A stretch of DNA of 64,000 bases, from positions 793,514-857,513 of the forward strand of contig VWZF01005807.1 in the NCBI GenBank assembly GCA_013396755.1, given 5' to 3'. Below the pieces are notes generated by a model. It saw only the letters and a program-made list of their open reading frames with translations, was not told where the DNA came from and made no database searches. Of the stretch, positions 12,833 through 25,129 are shown piece by piece; the first letter of the stretch is position 1, and each line of letters begins with the position of its first letter. This DNA comes from Sclerurus mexicanus. Its lineage: Eukaryota > Chordata > Aves > Passeriformes > Furnariidae. The translations under genes and the position numbers were made by a program.

Positions 12833-13381
12833 TTACATAGTATCATTTTGAGAATGAATCTGCTTGAATTGATCCAGGATGTCTCTGGGCTTATTTACAG
12901 CATTTAGTTGAAAAACAGGAGAGTAAAATTTTCTTTTACCCACTCGAAGTGTTCCTTTGACTTTTAACAAACCAAAACAAATGTTTAAAGTAGGATATGT
13001 ACATTCCCTCAGAGGGAAATAACATAAAAAAGGACTACAGAAACTGAGGCACAAAGGAGAAAAACAATTTATGAATACATGCAAGAGCTTTTCCTTCTTC
13101 AAGTAAATTTCATAATATTTAAATGTGCCTTTCAGCACTAGCAGTAGACTAATTCCATTATCATAATTTATTAACCAGATCTTTTGTTCTACGTAGTAAT
13201 ACACTGTGTTTCCATGCTGTGTATTTTTTATCCTGTGACCTAATTTGCGTAAAAGGAAACTCTTATAACTCCCTTGTTGTAATGAATAAAATGTTAATGA
13301 AGAACTACAGAGAAATCCCCTTTGCCTTAGTTTCTTATTCCCAAGAACATCATCATAAATTTGTTTGCCTGGTTCTGACAA
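12833..13381 (-). other. 182-codon open reading frame of unknown status
   Basis: This is the longest ATG-to-stop frame in the window. The predicted protein starts MSEPGKQIYDDVLG. It has a basic N-terminal half, a cysteine- and leucine-rich hydrophobic segment at roughly residues 98-126 that could pass as a membrane segment, and a polar C-terminus. I recognise no domain, and no transposon family. No TATA box, Kozak context or poly(A) site is convincing around it. Base composition resembles the neighbouring non-coding DNA. With about 7% stop codons per codon at 35% G+C, a rough random model predicts about 0.01 frames of this length in the window, so the length itself is unusual, though local composition can inflate it. 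It may be chance, a young ORF, or part of an unknown element. Confidence 0.2.
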
Positions 13382-13439
13382 TGGTAGTGATGTTCAAGCT
13401 CTGGAGAAGCAATAGTTACACTAAACAGTTCTGATGGAA

Positions 13440-14905
13440 AAGTTAAAGATATTCAAGGCATTGTCATCAGGGATGGACTATTGGAATTTATCTTTTGGAA
13501 GAGGAACCTGATGGATTTGGCCACAATCCAGTTGGTTTTTTTTTTTAAAAACATTTGTTATCTGCTTGATAACTGCACTGAGATGTCTTTTCAGAAAATG
13601 TAAATTAAAAAAAGAGTTGCAAAGAAAGGTTCTTTTCTTCAGTTCATGCAAAATTGTAGATTAGGGCACTTCTCTGCTGCATATTGCTTATATTATTCAA
13701 TAATTTCTGACAAGGACAGCATGGTAGGTGTATTAAAGTATTAGTTAAAGAATATAAATAATTATGTGTTTGCAGTGATTATAGATCACCTATTAGTAAG
13801 TATAATACTTATTTCATTAGAAATTGCCAGGTTCCATTTGCTTTTACAGACTTTAAGGCTATATGGAATGTTAAATCATATAGAATGATAATATTCATAA
13901 TTGTATTTCAGTTATATAGTTCAACTTTTAATAAGAAACAAAATATACATTAGCTATAAGTTGTATTCTATCAACATTAGTACAGAAATTTGAAAGTATG
14001 CATGTTCATTATAAATTGTACTAATTTATGACCTCGTTGTCTGACATTTCTGGGTTTGCTTCAGACAGCTCTTTGGAACTGAGGCATACTCCAGTCCTGA
14101 AGCACTCATATTCCTAAATGTCAGAGAATTTGTCATTTACCATTCCCTGCAGATTAGCAAACTCATTTTAGCACCAAAAGATTCTTTCTTCACAAAGATC
14201 TGACTTACAGGTCATGTCATCTGCATTGCTGTTGTAATCATAAGAATACGTGTCTTAACACATTCTAAATTTTTTTCTTTTAAATAAATATTCCTTAGGT
14301 TTCTCCAAGATTGAGAATTATAGCCATTAACAGTTCAGACAGATATAAAAGCTTCTATGAGAAAAACTGTGTACAAACCTCTATCAGTTTTCGTACAGTA
14401 GCATTTCATGTTCGTGGTCTTTGTGTTAGATGAGAAAATACTTCAAACATAATAAGCACAATAAGTGACAAAATGGATCAGCTTGCAGGCAGCTGTTTGC
14501 CTGCTTCTGTTCTTCCCAGTAAAGCATGACTTCAGTGGGTCATGGGTTTGCTTACTCAGCACAAGTGACTTGTCCTGTTCTACTTAAATAGCTGTGTTGA
14601 CACTCTCTCCAGGAAAAATGGTAGGGGAATTTCAGCTTTTACTCTGTATAACCTTTTGTTCATGACTCTCTCCTTTCATTATGTCAGAGTCAAACAACAA
14701 ATACACAAAACTTCACAATTTTAAAATACAAATGTTTTTGAAATTTATAATTAAATACTAAAATAAGCATGTATTTTTTATGCTGTCACGAACTTTTCCT
14801 TTAGCTGCATATGCTTATAGAACTAAATTATATTCCATGCTTTCTCCCACTTTTCTGATGACTTTTTTCCTCAGATTGGAATCACAATGTGTATAAAACA
14901 TAGAT
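13440..14905. other. Unique AT-rich non-coding DNA
   Basis: No gene or repeat recognised. The sequence is strongly AT-rich around 13720-13990. Confidence 0.5.
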
Positions 14906-14907
14906 GG

Positions 14908-15460
14908 GTTATGGTTTCACCACAGCTGGCAACTAAATACATGCAGATGTTTACTCATTCCCTACCACACTGTTGAGGAGGACAATTGGAAAGAAACCTG
15001 GTGAGTTAAGGGTTTAATTTAGTAATCAAAACAAAATAAAACCAACAGAAATAGTAATGATAGGGCAAGGGAGAGAGAGTAGCACAACCCAAGAAAAACA
15101 ACTGATAGACAATACAATTGCTCACCACCCACTGATCAGCCCATTTGCAAACAGCAGCCAGCACCTCCCAGACAACTCTCCCCAGTTTAAATACTGGGCA
15201 TGACATCCTATAACATGGAATATCAATTGGGCCAGTTCAGGTCAATGGTCCTGGCCATGCTCCCTCACAGCTTCTTGTGCACCTCCTCACCTGCAGAGCA
15301 TGAGACACTGAAAAATCCTTGAATTAGGGTAAGCACTACTGAGCAACAGCCAAGACATTGATGTGTTATCAACATTGTTTTCTTACTAAATACAAAAAAT
15401 TGCAGCACTATAGCAGCTACTGAGAAGAATATAAACTGTGTCCCAGATGAAACCAGGACA
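14908..15460 (-). mobile_element. Endogenous retrovirus LTR, copy 1 (solo or isolated)
   Basis: The plus strand begins near 14911 with a TGGTTTCACCACAGCTGGCAACTAA terminus and ends at 15460 with AAACCAGGACA, so the LTR reads TGTCCTGG... on the minus strand. The same family recurs at 55983-56541, and the two share a 28-base identical block (15257-15284 and 56345-56372) plus many similar blocks in the same order. I recognise it as an avian LTR family but cannot assign the subfamily. In LTR sense, an AT-rich TATTTAA within the palindrome-like CCCAGT...ACTGGG (15183-15200) lies where related copies show a TATA box. No internal retroviral genes flank it, so it is probably a solo LTR. I see no clean target-site duplication. 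A 66-codon minus-strand frame inside it is not a gene. Confidence 0.85.
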
Positions 15461-15464
15461 AGGT

Positions 15465-16430
15465 GTGGTATGAAAATGTATAAAAAATAATTCTCTTCAT
15501 CTGCCTGTGAAATACAAACACTCTTATTAATTCAGTGTCCGTTACAAACCTCTGTTGGATAAAATGTTCATCACACCATCAAAGAATAGATATCACAACA
15601 GTTGTATGTATTCAAAACCTATTTGTCCAGTCATACCACCCCTTCCATAGCTGCTTAGATATTCCCTTAATAAAAGTACTTAGATTGGACTGCTATGTTA
15701 GAAAAATAATTCAGATTCTTAGCTAGTGATTTACACTGAGGTCAGCAAAAATTGTTGAACAAAGCTCAAATACAAAAATGGAATGAGGCTTCATTTCAGC
15801 AAAAATTGTGGTCCTGAGGCCTTAGCTAGCCTTTTATTTTTTTCACCTGAAAGACTAAAGCACTTTGAAAAGCAGTTCAGAAGACTTCTGGGTTTTCCCT
15901 GTTGATTTTGAGAGCTCAGCGACTTGAGCTCAGCCCTGGTTTATTCCTGCTGGGTCACAGACTCAGTTTGATAAATACTATAAGCCCAGAAGTTTGACTT
16001 CCACAAAGTGGAGTAGCAATTTCTACTTTCTTTTTGATATACAATAACTAAAGGAAGTCCACCTTTTATCAGTAATTTTGTATAGGAGCATTCACTTGGA
16101 TCTGGGGAGTTATAGGACCAATTCACTTCCCTGTTTCGAGGTTTCCGACTCTTGTCTTGTGCCTCCTTGCAGACTGTCCTTTGTCCAGGCCGCTCTGGAA
16201 TAGCTGACAGGTTCCCTATGAAGGCCATGTGAAAGACTAATTTTTAACTAAATATAAGGGGTGAAACAATCTGAGGGGTAGGAAGGGTAGAGTTTGCATT
16301 GTGATCATTTTCAAAATCTGCAATGCAGCAGAAACTGATAGTTTATGATGCTTAAGTACATGAAGATTAAATATTTGGGATTTTTTTTTTTACTGTCCAT
16401 ATTAATTCAGGTTTGTTTAAGAGAGAGCAG
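15465..16430. other. Unrecognised stretch, includes a 95-codon minus-strand frame
   Basis: No family recognised. A minus-strand open frame at 15941-16228 begins MAFIGNLSAIPERPGQ and overlaps a somewhat GC-richer patch (16080-16230) with a few CpG dinucleotides. It has no domain that I know and its length is within chance expectation. A diverged retroviral or repeat relic next to the LTR is possible but unproven. Confidence 0.35.
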
Positions 16431-16439
16431 AGAATTTTG

Positions 16440-16668
16440 AATTCTGATCTTGATAGAGTTCAGATTTTATATCAGGTGTAGATGAAAGGGTAGTCAGCCA
16501 CTAAAACAGCCTCTCCAAGGAAGTGGTCATGGCACCAAGACTGCCAGAGTTAATAGTGTCTGAATGATGCTTTTAGTCAAATGCTTTAGTTTTACTTAGT
16601 CATGTGGGGAGCAGGGAGTTGCACTCGATCTTTTCAGGTCCCTTCCAACTCAACATATTCTATGATGT
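16440..16668 (+). mobile_element. CR1 retrotransposon, 3' end fragment
   Basis: The sense-strand phrases 'CAGCCTCTCCAAGGAAGTGG', 'CATGGCACCAAGACTGCCAG' and 'CAGGTCCCTTCCAACTC' lead to the tail ATATTCTATGATG at about 16655-16668, in the order of a CR1 3' end. The element points to the plus strand and keeps roughly its last 200 bases. The following 330 bases up to the next element show nothing recognisable. Confidence 0.88.
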
Positions 16669-16999
16669 TGCTGAAAAAGTAATACTGAATTAATAGAATT
16701 TGAGTTGTGTTAATGTTATTACTATGAAATTACTGATGTGATACCAATTAGTTGAAGGCAAAAATAAACATTAAAAAATTTTGATTAACTTCTATAAAAC
16801 TGCAGATAGAGAAATTATGTGGGATGCCAATAGCTTTTCATCTGTTCTGAACTGACAAGTCAGTCAGAACTCAAACCATTCTATGAGTTGATGCAACTTT
16901 TTCTGAAAATCATTTGGTGCTTTGCTTCTACCCACTGCTGTTGGAAGACTGTATCACTTGTGATGGCTAAAATTCTTTACCTAACTTTCAAAACAGCTT

Positions 17000-17143
17000 T
17001 TTGTGGTGGATTTATCCTGGTTGCATGCCAGGTGACAACCAGGTCTCTTTACTACTCCCTGTCCTCAGCTGGATGGGGTAGAGAAAAACGTATCTAGTGG
17101 CTCACAGGTGATACCAAAACTTTGTCGTGCAAACCTAATACAC
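17000..17143 (-). mobile_element. Collapsed endogenous retrovirus LTR remnant
   Basis: The left part (17002-17095: TGTGGTGGATTTATCCTGG, then CAGCTGGATGGGGTAGAGAAAA and GGCTCACAGG) is one terminus of a bird ERV LTR family, read in antisense. The right part (about 17110-17142: ATACCAAAACTTTGTCGTGC...AATACA) is the opposite terminus of the same family. The middle of the LTR, several hundred bases in family members, is missing, so both ends are fused into about 140 bases. The termini carry the expected TG...CA. No internal coding sequence is present. The family identification is from memory of bird repeats. Confidence 0.65.
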
Positions 17144-17149
17144 CCAGTT

Positions 17150-20100
17150 TAAAATTAATGCATATTCACTCTTTCTTGTGGCAAGAACAGGCTTTATCAC
17201 AAACAACTTCCCCTCCTGATTTTTGTGTTCCTTTCCATTATCCTGCATATATAAAATTAGCATATACATTTTTATGCATTCACTTTATTTGGACTACGCA
17301 AACCCAACCTTCAGTATTTTCTTGTAGTAGTTTTATAATCAGGGCAATACTAATTCAGTTTCATTGCTTTTAAAGAAAGTGGGTTACACAAATATCTCAG
17401 AAAAATCCTCACTAGTATCATACATGAATAAATTATTCTCTGGAAAATTTTCTTGGTGTCTTCTGAGTTTAGATAGTACACCTAGGTCTCTATGGCTATG
17501 TCTCCAGTATTAAAAATATGTCTTTCAAGAAATAAGCCTTTGTGTGCAAACTAAGGGTTCAGGGCTAATCCATTCTATGCTGGATTTCATATGTCCACAT
17601 TGAACATTCTTTAACGCACAGTGTGTGTCTTTATTCTTTCCTTGTTTGGAGGTGGGGTGGTGGTGCACATTTTTCAGCCGAAAGCACCTGGGTATTATGG
17701 TTATGTCATTGTCAACAAGATTAATGCTTTCAAAAGGGAATATTGAAGACATGTCACATGCCACAAGAACTGATGTGAAGACACATAAAGTGCTTGATAG
17801 TGCTGTTGTGACAGAAAGGAGGAGCATACATAACATAAGCTGAGGTAAACTTGTTGGTATTATTCTGTAACAGTTCCAGAGAATAATCTCGAGTGAGCTG
17901 AAAATACCTTAGCTCTTCATTGTCTGGACTTCCACCTCTTTCTGAGACAACCCAACTATTTTATACCAAGCCATAAGCCATACATTTTGTGATGTAGGTG
18001 AGCTTTATCAGCTGATGAACTTACTGCTTATAGCAGTCATTCTTGCCATTAGTATCTAAGTACTTTGAACATTTCTGTTCCATTTCTATTACTCCAATCT
18101 GATCTGTCATTATTTCCAGCCATATGATAGTCTGATCCTATATCAGCAATATTTCTCAGCTTTATACCATTGGTACATTTCATTAGGAAGCTCTTAGTTT
18201 ATATTGCAATGAAATGTATGTCAAAGTATATGTCAGCCTGTTTGCAACCTGGTACTTTAAAAACTCACTGTATCTCATCACAGGAAGGATGTTCTCTTTC
18301 ATTGTTGTTTCAAATGCCTTGCTGACTACTGTAGTATTTCTGGCTTGAAAGTGTAACAAAGCCTCATGCAGACATTTACTGTACTGGAATGTGTCCAGAT
18401 AGATTTGGCATAGTTACATACTCACCTTCAACATTATCAGTTAATCCTTTACCTCCACATTGCACATCACTACTATTTCTCTAAGCTGAGGTAATGCATT
18501 TGTCCTTGCACCATACCTAACTTAAACTTCTAACTCATGTTTTCTACAAAGTGACCAGCTTCTCTGATTTCCTGTGTTTTATCATGCAATGTTGGCGATT
18601 TTTTTTCCCCTGAAGGTTTAATTCAGTTTGCCTTTTAGAATACCTTTTCACCTTTTATATATTATTCTCTGAAACAGTTCATTCTCAGTAGTCAGTTCTG
18701 CTTTCTTTTCTGCATAAGCTGTCCAAGGATCCATTCATCAAATTTCCTTTTATAGATGGTGTATCATCTGGTTATATCTGAAAGCCTTCACTGCAAACTG
18801 TCTCTCATGGTTTGGAGCCATGTCCGCCTTTAAATATTTTGCTATTATATCTGGCTGATTATAGTCCTACAGCGTTCTCTGTTTTTCATTTTTGGAAATG
18901 AGGATATTAATCACAGTACTGCATTTATTCAGCCTTCTAATTTAAGCAAAGCTAATACCTGACTAAGGATGAATACAAGGTTTTATGGCTAGTTTCTCTG
19001 TAATGTCCTTTCTTCTTGTAAAAACAAGTTTAAAATAGCATCAGTGTCTGTTGGTTTAGTGATTATTTACTGAAGAATGTTGACTATCATGCCCAGATTA
19101 CCTTAACCCTACTGTCATTCATAGCATGTATTTTAGTTCTCTCTTCAGACTTTCATTGTTCATTATACCATTAACATTTACTGCTACCTCAATAACATTA
19201 CCCTTATTGGTCCCTGATGTGGACACAGCAGATTTTTGATAGCTATGTTTCAGTTCTGCCTAATATTTCACCAATTTTTTGTTTCGCTATAATTAAGATG
19301 GTTCTGTAGCATTAATTTTGCTGCTATACTGTGTAAATAATAAGTTTAGGAAAGCTAATGTAATGGATGTGAGCAAGAAGGCTGAGTTTGTTACATTTAG
19401 TATTTGTAAATTTCATTTTTCTATTTAAATATGTATATAGTCTCCTAGATGCGCTGTTCATTTTACATTAATATGCCATCTTTTTGCTACATTTTAGTAA
19501 AAATAAAAAAAAAAGAAAATAAGCTTCCTCCTCCTGAAAGCTTTTCAACTATTAGAACTTCCATGGAGCAATTAAGGATTTTCTTTCCCTTTAACAGAAA
19601 CTTAACTTTCAAAACCATGTATGTGCTAGCTTAACCTTGGTACATATGCTTAGCTAGAGGCTAAGAAAAGAAAGGTACACTATTAAATGACTCATTAATC
19701 AGCTTTAAATCTGATGAATAATACTTTACAACCTCTTTGACATACGGTAGGGTCTGCAGCAAGTTTGGCATAATGGTTTCACTTAATAAACACCTGATTA
19801 GCATTGTTTAACAGGTTTGGATTGCATGAAAACAGTAAAATGGCCACAGTCTATCTAGTTAATTCCTCATTAACAGCCTTACATTCACCATGTTCGACAG
19901 ACTGTATACCAGCTTTGACACAAGGTGACCTCTTGCATTGGCCTGTTCATCACCCTCAGTCTGTCATAAATGGAGTCAGTATAAATGTCAACATGAATGT
20001 GCCATCACCAGAGATTTTTGAGAATTAGAATCCATCTGGTATCATAAAGGTTATTTTTTTCCAACCTTATCATTACAGACATGATGAAATTATATTGAGT

Positions 20101-21180
20101 AACAGGTAAAAATGTAAGGAGATAAAGCTGCTCTAAAATGTCTGGGTGGAGACTTTTATTTAATAGATGTTGTAAAAGCTTAAAATTTGAAGTATGGAAT
20201 TAATTTCAGAAAGTAGAGAAAATATATCATAGCTTATAAAGGCATTGTTCTTAAATTTTAAACAAATATGAAAATATTTAATCAAAAACTGTAGGGAATT
20301 GTTCGCTACTTTAATTTGGATAAATGCATTTCTAAAATATATTCTTTTATTATATTATGATATTAATTCTATATTTTTTTTCTTTGAAGAGCGATTGGAG
20401 TTTGACAGCTCATTCACTTTATTTCCTCCTGGGGGGTGGGTTATCCAGGAGCTAATCACATTGAGTTCTGATATGCGGACAAGAGGACAATTTTAACTCA
20501 AATGAGTGGAAAATCTGACCTAGTCAAGTTATTCTCCAATATGACTTCACCCCAACTTCTTCCCTGGTGTGTCCTCCATCTGACAAAGTATAATGTGGTA
20601 TCAGGCAGTGCAGTGGTCATAGAAGGTTAGTCACCATCACATGACACAAACTACATCTACAAGGTTAAAAATATCCCCTGAAGATCTACTGACTGAAAGT
20701 CCTGTGAATTTTGTGAATGAGAAAGTCTTTCCCAGTACTTGTTTTTATCATGCAAACTCTGATTAAAAAAATCTGTTATCCTTTAGAAGTTATTTCTGAA
20801 CTAAACACCTTTTTCAAATGTCTGTGTAGAAACCTTGAACAGATGTTCATCAACTAAAATGGGGAGAAGAAAATATCCAGTGCAGGGAGTAAAGATGAAC
20901 TCCACATTGTCTTACGAGGATTTCTTGTGTTCTCAAATGAGATGCTGTGTGCTCCCAAAAAAGGTCTGGAGATTCAGTACATAAGATCATGTTGTTCAAA
21001 CCTAGAGTACACAATTTTCTTACACAGCAGTGATTGTTTCAGCCCTGAGGAGCTTCAGCATCATCAATAATCTTCAGGAATTCTGCCTAACTAAAAGAGA
21101 CAGTGTCAAGAATGGTCACTAAATCCTGCTTATCTTTGTCTACATGATTATTTTAATTCATTTGATTGAGATTAATTATC
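17150..21180. other. Unique AT-rich DNA
   Basis: No established repeat or gene. Around 18180-19300 the minus strand gives several short coding-like pieces in different frames, interrupted by many stops. I could not assign these to a family, and their lengths are within chance expectation. Open frames of 103 codons (17525-17836, minus) and 72 codons (17625-17843, plus) overlap each other and look accidental. Confidence 0.45.
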
Positions 21181-21185
21181 TTAGT

Positions 21186-21700
21186 AGGGTGGTTATCTTC
21201 TCCCTCTACTCTGGTTAGGCAGCATTTGGAGTGTTGTCCCACTTCAGGAAAATCAAGGAACTACTGGTCAGGGTCCAGTGGAGGGCTACAAAGATGATTA
21301 GGGGACTGAAGCATCTGTCTTATGAGGAGAGACTGAGAGAGCTGGCCCATTTAGCCTGGAGAAGAGATGACTGAGAGGGGATCTTATAAATTCATACAAA
21401 TATCTTAAGTGGGTGCATCAAGAGGATGGGACCAGTCTCTTTTTTGTGGTGCCCACTAAAGGGATAATGGACAATGGGCACAAACTTAAACTAAGGTAGT
21501 TCTGTCTGAATATGAATGAGCATTGGAACAGGCTGCCCAGGGAGTTTTTGGAGTTTCCTTCTTTGGAGATATTAAAAATCTGTCTGAACACAATCCTGTG
21601 CAACCTTCTTTAGGTGAACTTCCTTTACTAGGGGTTTTGGACAAGATGCTGTCCAGACATTCCTTACAATCCCCCCATTCTGTAATTCTGTGACTCTTCA
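21186..21700 (+). mobile_element. CR1 retrotransposon, ORF2 end plus 3' end
   Basis: The copy begins inside ORF2 with 'GTGGTTATCTTCTCCCTCTAC' and continues through 'AGGAGAGACTGAGAGAGCTGG', 'TTTAGCCTGGAGAAGAGATGA', 'CATTGGAACAGGCTGCCCAG' and the tail CATTCTGTAATTCTGTGACT at about 21679-21698, all characteristic of the CR1 C-terminal ORF2 and 3' end in sense orientation. Frameshifts and stops prevent any long reading frame. It is a 5'-truncated, inactive copy on the plus strand. Two open frames on the minus strand (21418-21713) are antisense shadows. Confidence 0.93.
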
Positions 21701-21704
21701 CAGC

Positions 21705-24690
21705 GCTGACCATGCAATTTCGCAGTTTAAATTTGGGCTTTATTACTATTTAGCAATTACAGTGAAATTATTCAAAAACTCAAATATAAGTTCCTAAAAA
21801 TCCATTAAAATATTCAGAACAAAATAATGTGGAGCACTCAGACATTTATGCCTTTGAAAGTACTCCTGAAGACAACTTTCCTGCAGTGTTAACAAGAGTG
21901 CAAAGAGTTGCTGTGCCTGTAGAAACATTATTGTAGAACACAGCCTTATAATTTAAGCAATTGTTTTTGACAGGTCATAGTAATGTAGAAGTCACTTGAG
22001 GCATAAGTTCATTTTGTCATGTCCAGTTTATATACCTCAGACAAGAAGCTGACCTACAAACCCCACATTTCATGTGGGGACTGGACCACAGATTTTTAAG
22101 GCTGGTTTGATTTTACATTTAGAAATTACAAAGATTAATTAAATTATGTAATTTTAAGGGCAGATATTTGATCTGACCTAGCAAAAGTTATATATAAAGG
22201 AGATGTGCTGTTTATCACACTTACCTCTTTCACAATCGGTGGAGTCCAAAGTCCTTTTCAGTACACCTCTTAGTGGTAGTAAAGATGTAAGCTCACAATG
22301 GAGTATTCAAATTGGCCTTTAGGTAGAGAGAGATGGAGCAATTGAAACTCCCTCACATTTGTGCAGTTGGCAAAAGAAGGTGCTTAGTGCTCATCACCCA
22401 GAATTCAAACTTGCTCAAAACCTAACTATTTCATTCAAAGTTATTTTTATGCAATTACTCTGCTTAGATTTTTAAATTTAATTTTCCACCAGCCAAAAAA
22501 ATCGTAATGAAAAGCTTTAAAACAATAGTTTTCATAAGTGTATGAATTTTAATATTCATATATTGTTAATATAATGTATTACATTATTATTACAAGTAAA
22601 TTTAGAAATGGAAGTTTTTAATTTTAGTCTTACTGTTGCTCACATTTCTATTTCCATTTCCTCTTCTTTTTCCCATGCCAGTGTAGAAAACTAACTAAAC
22701 AATCAAACCAGACCAAATTGAATATTCAGTTTAGATTTTGGACTACATATCTAAAATTCAGACATTTTAAATAGTTTGTGTAAGAATTTCTTAAATTATG
22801 TTTTATTTTCATTTTTTCACACTCTGTTTTTCATGGTCTGCTTATCAATATGAGAAACCACCATCACATTATTATACTTGAAAATAATTACATTCACAAG
22901 TAACTGTCACTACCAATGATAATATTTGCATATCTGATTAAATCATATCTATCAAAATTAGTAAATCACACAATTAGTTAGCAACATGTTCCCATTTACA
23001 GTAACACTGAATCCTACCACTGGTTGTAGGAATAGCGCTGCTTTTTTCTGCTGCAGGCTATATATCACTGTGGATAAATGTATAATCTAAAAACACCTGT
23101 TAAAGGGAAATAGAAAATCCTAATTATTGTCTAAAGCTTACACCAGGGACTGTTAACTTTTGAGGCAGAAAGGCTTAAAATAACCCTTTTTGGACATTTA
23201 TTCTGTAGGATTTTTCCTTCAAAATTTAAATGTGATTTTTATATCCATATTTTCTTTCTTAATATCAGACCTCTGTTATTTTTTCCAAAATAGAGAGGAA
23301 TAGCAGAAAAGTAATTAAAATCTTTGGGCCAGATAAATTTAATATTTTAACTCTCACTTTGGTTTCCCTGAGATGCATTTGTTGTTTGCAAACATATTCA
23401 TAAAAAGGGAAATCCTAATGGTCTGCTGTTTCTTCAATCAGGCATGAATAGAATGGAAAGAAATTATTAGCAAACACTAATATGAACAAGAACACTTGTT
23501 TTAGTATTCCTGTTAATCAAGAAGTATGAAAATTCTTCACATATATAAAGTAACTTTTCCATCCTGATATTCCTTTACATTAAGTATTTTCATATCATTA
23601 GCATATGTGATTCAGTTTCTCTCCACTCCTTCCAGATTAGCCAAGGTATAAGTCTGTTGCACAGGTCTAGCTGTGCAATTTTTCTTCTTTTACATATCTA
23701 CAGGGTATTCTTCCATGTGTTTTGAGTTTGGATGTTCCTTTTCTTTAGTTTGGGTAGTTTAGTTTTTATGTCTTTGTCATTGCTCGTTTCCTCTTCTAGT
23801 CCTTCATCTAACCAACTTTTCTTTTAAAAGTTCTTGTTTTAACCAGTCTTCAATGGAGATAACTTACTAAAAATTGAGTAACCACTGTTCCAGCACCTCT
23901 CAAAAACAGTTTTAAGTGTGTTTTTATTTTTTATTTTTTTTATGCCTCAATATACTGTGAAAGTGTATGACATCAAATAACTTTTAACATACACAGTCTT
24001 TTTAAGTAAAAGGATATTGTTGTGATGTTAAATTTCAACAACAGAATAATATCAATCTAATGCTTAAAGGAAATATGGATAGTTAAGCACACAAAATTTA
24101 TGTCTTGTCAGTTTCTAAGTACCAGCAGTAACGTCTGGTGCAGAAATAGGTTTTGAAAGTGTTCAAAACTTTTTGCATTTTTAATTTTGACACCATTTTT
24201 TTATCATTGATTCATCAGTTTTGCAAGAATTCAGCTTTACAGAATAGTTATATATAATATAATCAACATTTAATAAACATAGAATTCTGGTTCCTACTGA
24301 TGTAATGCCTTTTCTTTCCATGAAGTCCATAGTCATCCATATTGAACCCAAAACATGTAGGCAGACATAGGCAGAAGTATATTAAATCTGACAAATGACC
24401 TCCCCTGTGCAAAGGAGGAAATAAAGATTCATTCTCCATGTTTGTGAGATCATTTTGATGAAGGGAAGGGTAATTGAGGATGACATATATTCTAAATCTA
24501 ATTCAAATCAGCATTTTTACATGAAGACTCATCACATTTCCAATGCAACACTCTACCAGCTTAGTAAAGACATTTTGAGTTTGATTCTAGACTTTTTAAA
24601 AATGCTTCAACTGAACTGACATTTCTAGTAGAAATGATTTTCCAGTCATAGTTTAAGGTAAAAAAGGTACCTGTGGTATTTCACATCTGC
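21705..24690. other. Unique AT-rich DNA
   Basis: No gene or transposon recognised. A perfect 8-bp stem with a 3-base loop (CCCCACAT, TTC, ATGTGGGG) occurs at 22061-22079. The rest is highly AT-rich, notably 22440-22990 and 23900-24260. Confidence 0.5.
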
Positions 24691-24694
24691 TATA

Positions 24695-25128
24695 CGGAGA
24701 TGCTATTGAAGTGAATCCAGAGGACAACCATAAAGATCACCAGAGAGATGGAGCATCTCTCCTATGAAGACAGGCTGTGAGAGCTGGAGTTATTCAGCCT
24801 GGAGAGGGGTTCCAGTAAGACCTCATTGCAGCCTTCCAGTACCTAAAGCAGCCTATAAGAAAGCTGGGGAGGGACTATTGACAGGTCATGTAGTGATAGG
24901 ACAAAGGTTAATGGATTTAAACTCAAAGAGAGTAGGTTTAGATTAGATATTAGGAAGAAATTTTTAACTGTGAGGGTCATGAGGTACTTCATCAGGTTGC
25001 TCAGAAAAGTTGTGGATGCCCCGTGCCTGGAAGTGTTCAAGGCCAGGTTGGATTGGGTTCTGATCAACCTGGTCTAGTGATATGTGTCTTCCCTTTGAAC
25101 CTAAACCATTCTATGACTTTATGATTTA
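24695..25128 (+). mobile_element. CR1 retrotransposon, ORF2 end plus 3' end
   Basis: Sense-oriented CR1: 'ATGGAGCATCTCTCCTATGA', 'TTATTCAGCCTGGAGAGG', 'GATATTAGGAAGAAATTTTT', 'CTGGAAGTGTTCAAGGCCAG' and the tail 'CCATTCTATGACTTTATGAT' at 25107-25126 follow in the family order. It covers the last part of ORF2 and the 3' end, with stops and frameshifts. A 74-codon minus-strand frame over it (24843-25067) is an antisense shadow. Confidence 0.93.
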
Positions 25129-25129
25129 T

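Noticed and set aside
15941..16228. 95-codon minus-strand frame as a possible gene or retroviral relic
   Set aside because: No domain recognised and length within chance expectation; proximity to an LTR alone is not evidence.
18186..18413. 76-codon stretch without stop on the minus strand, protein-like in places
   Set aside because: Dozens of open stretches this long are expected by chance at this composition, and neighbouring pieces are in inconsistent frames. Kept only as a low-interest finding.
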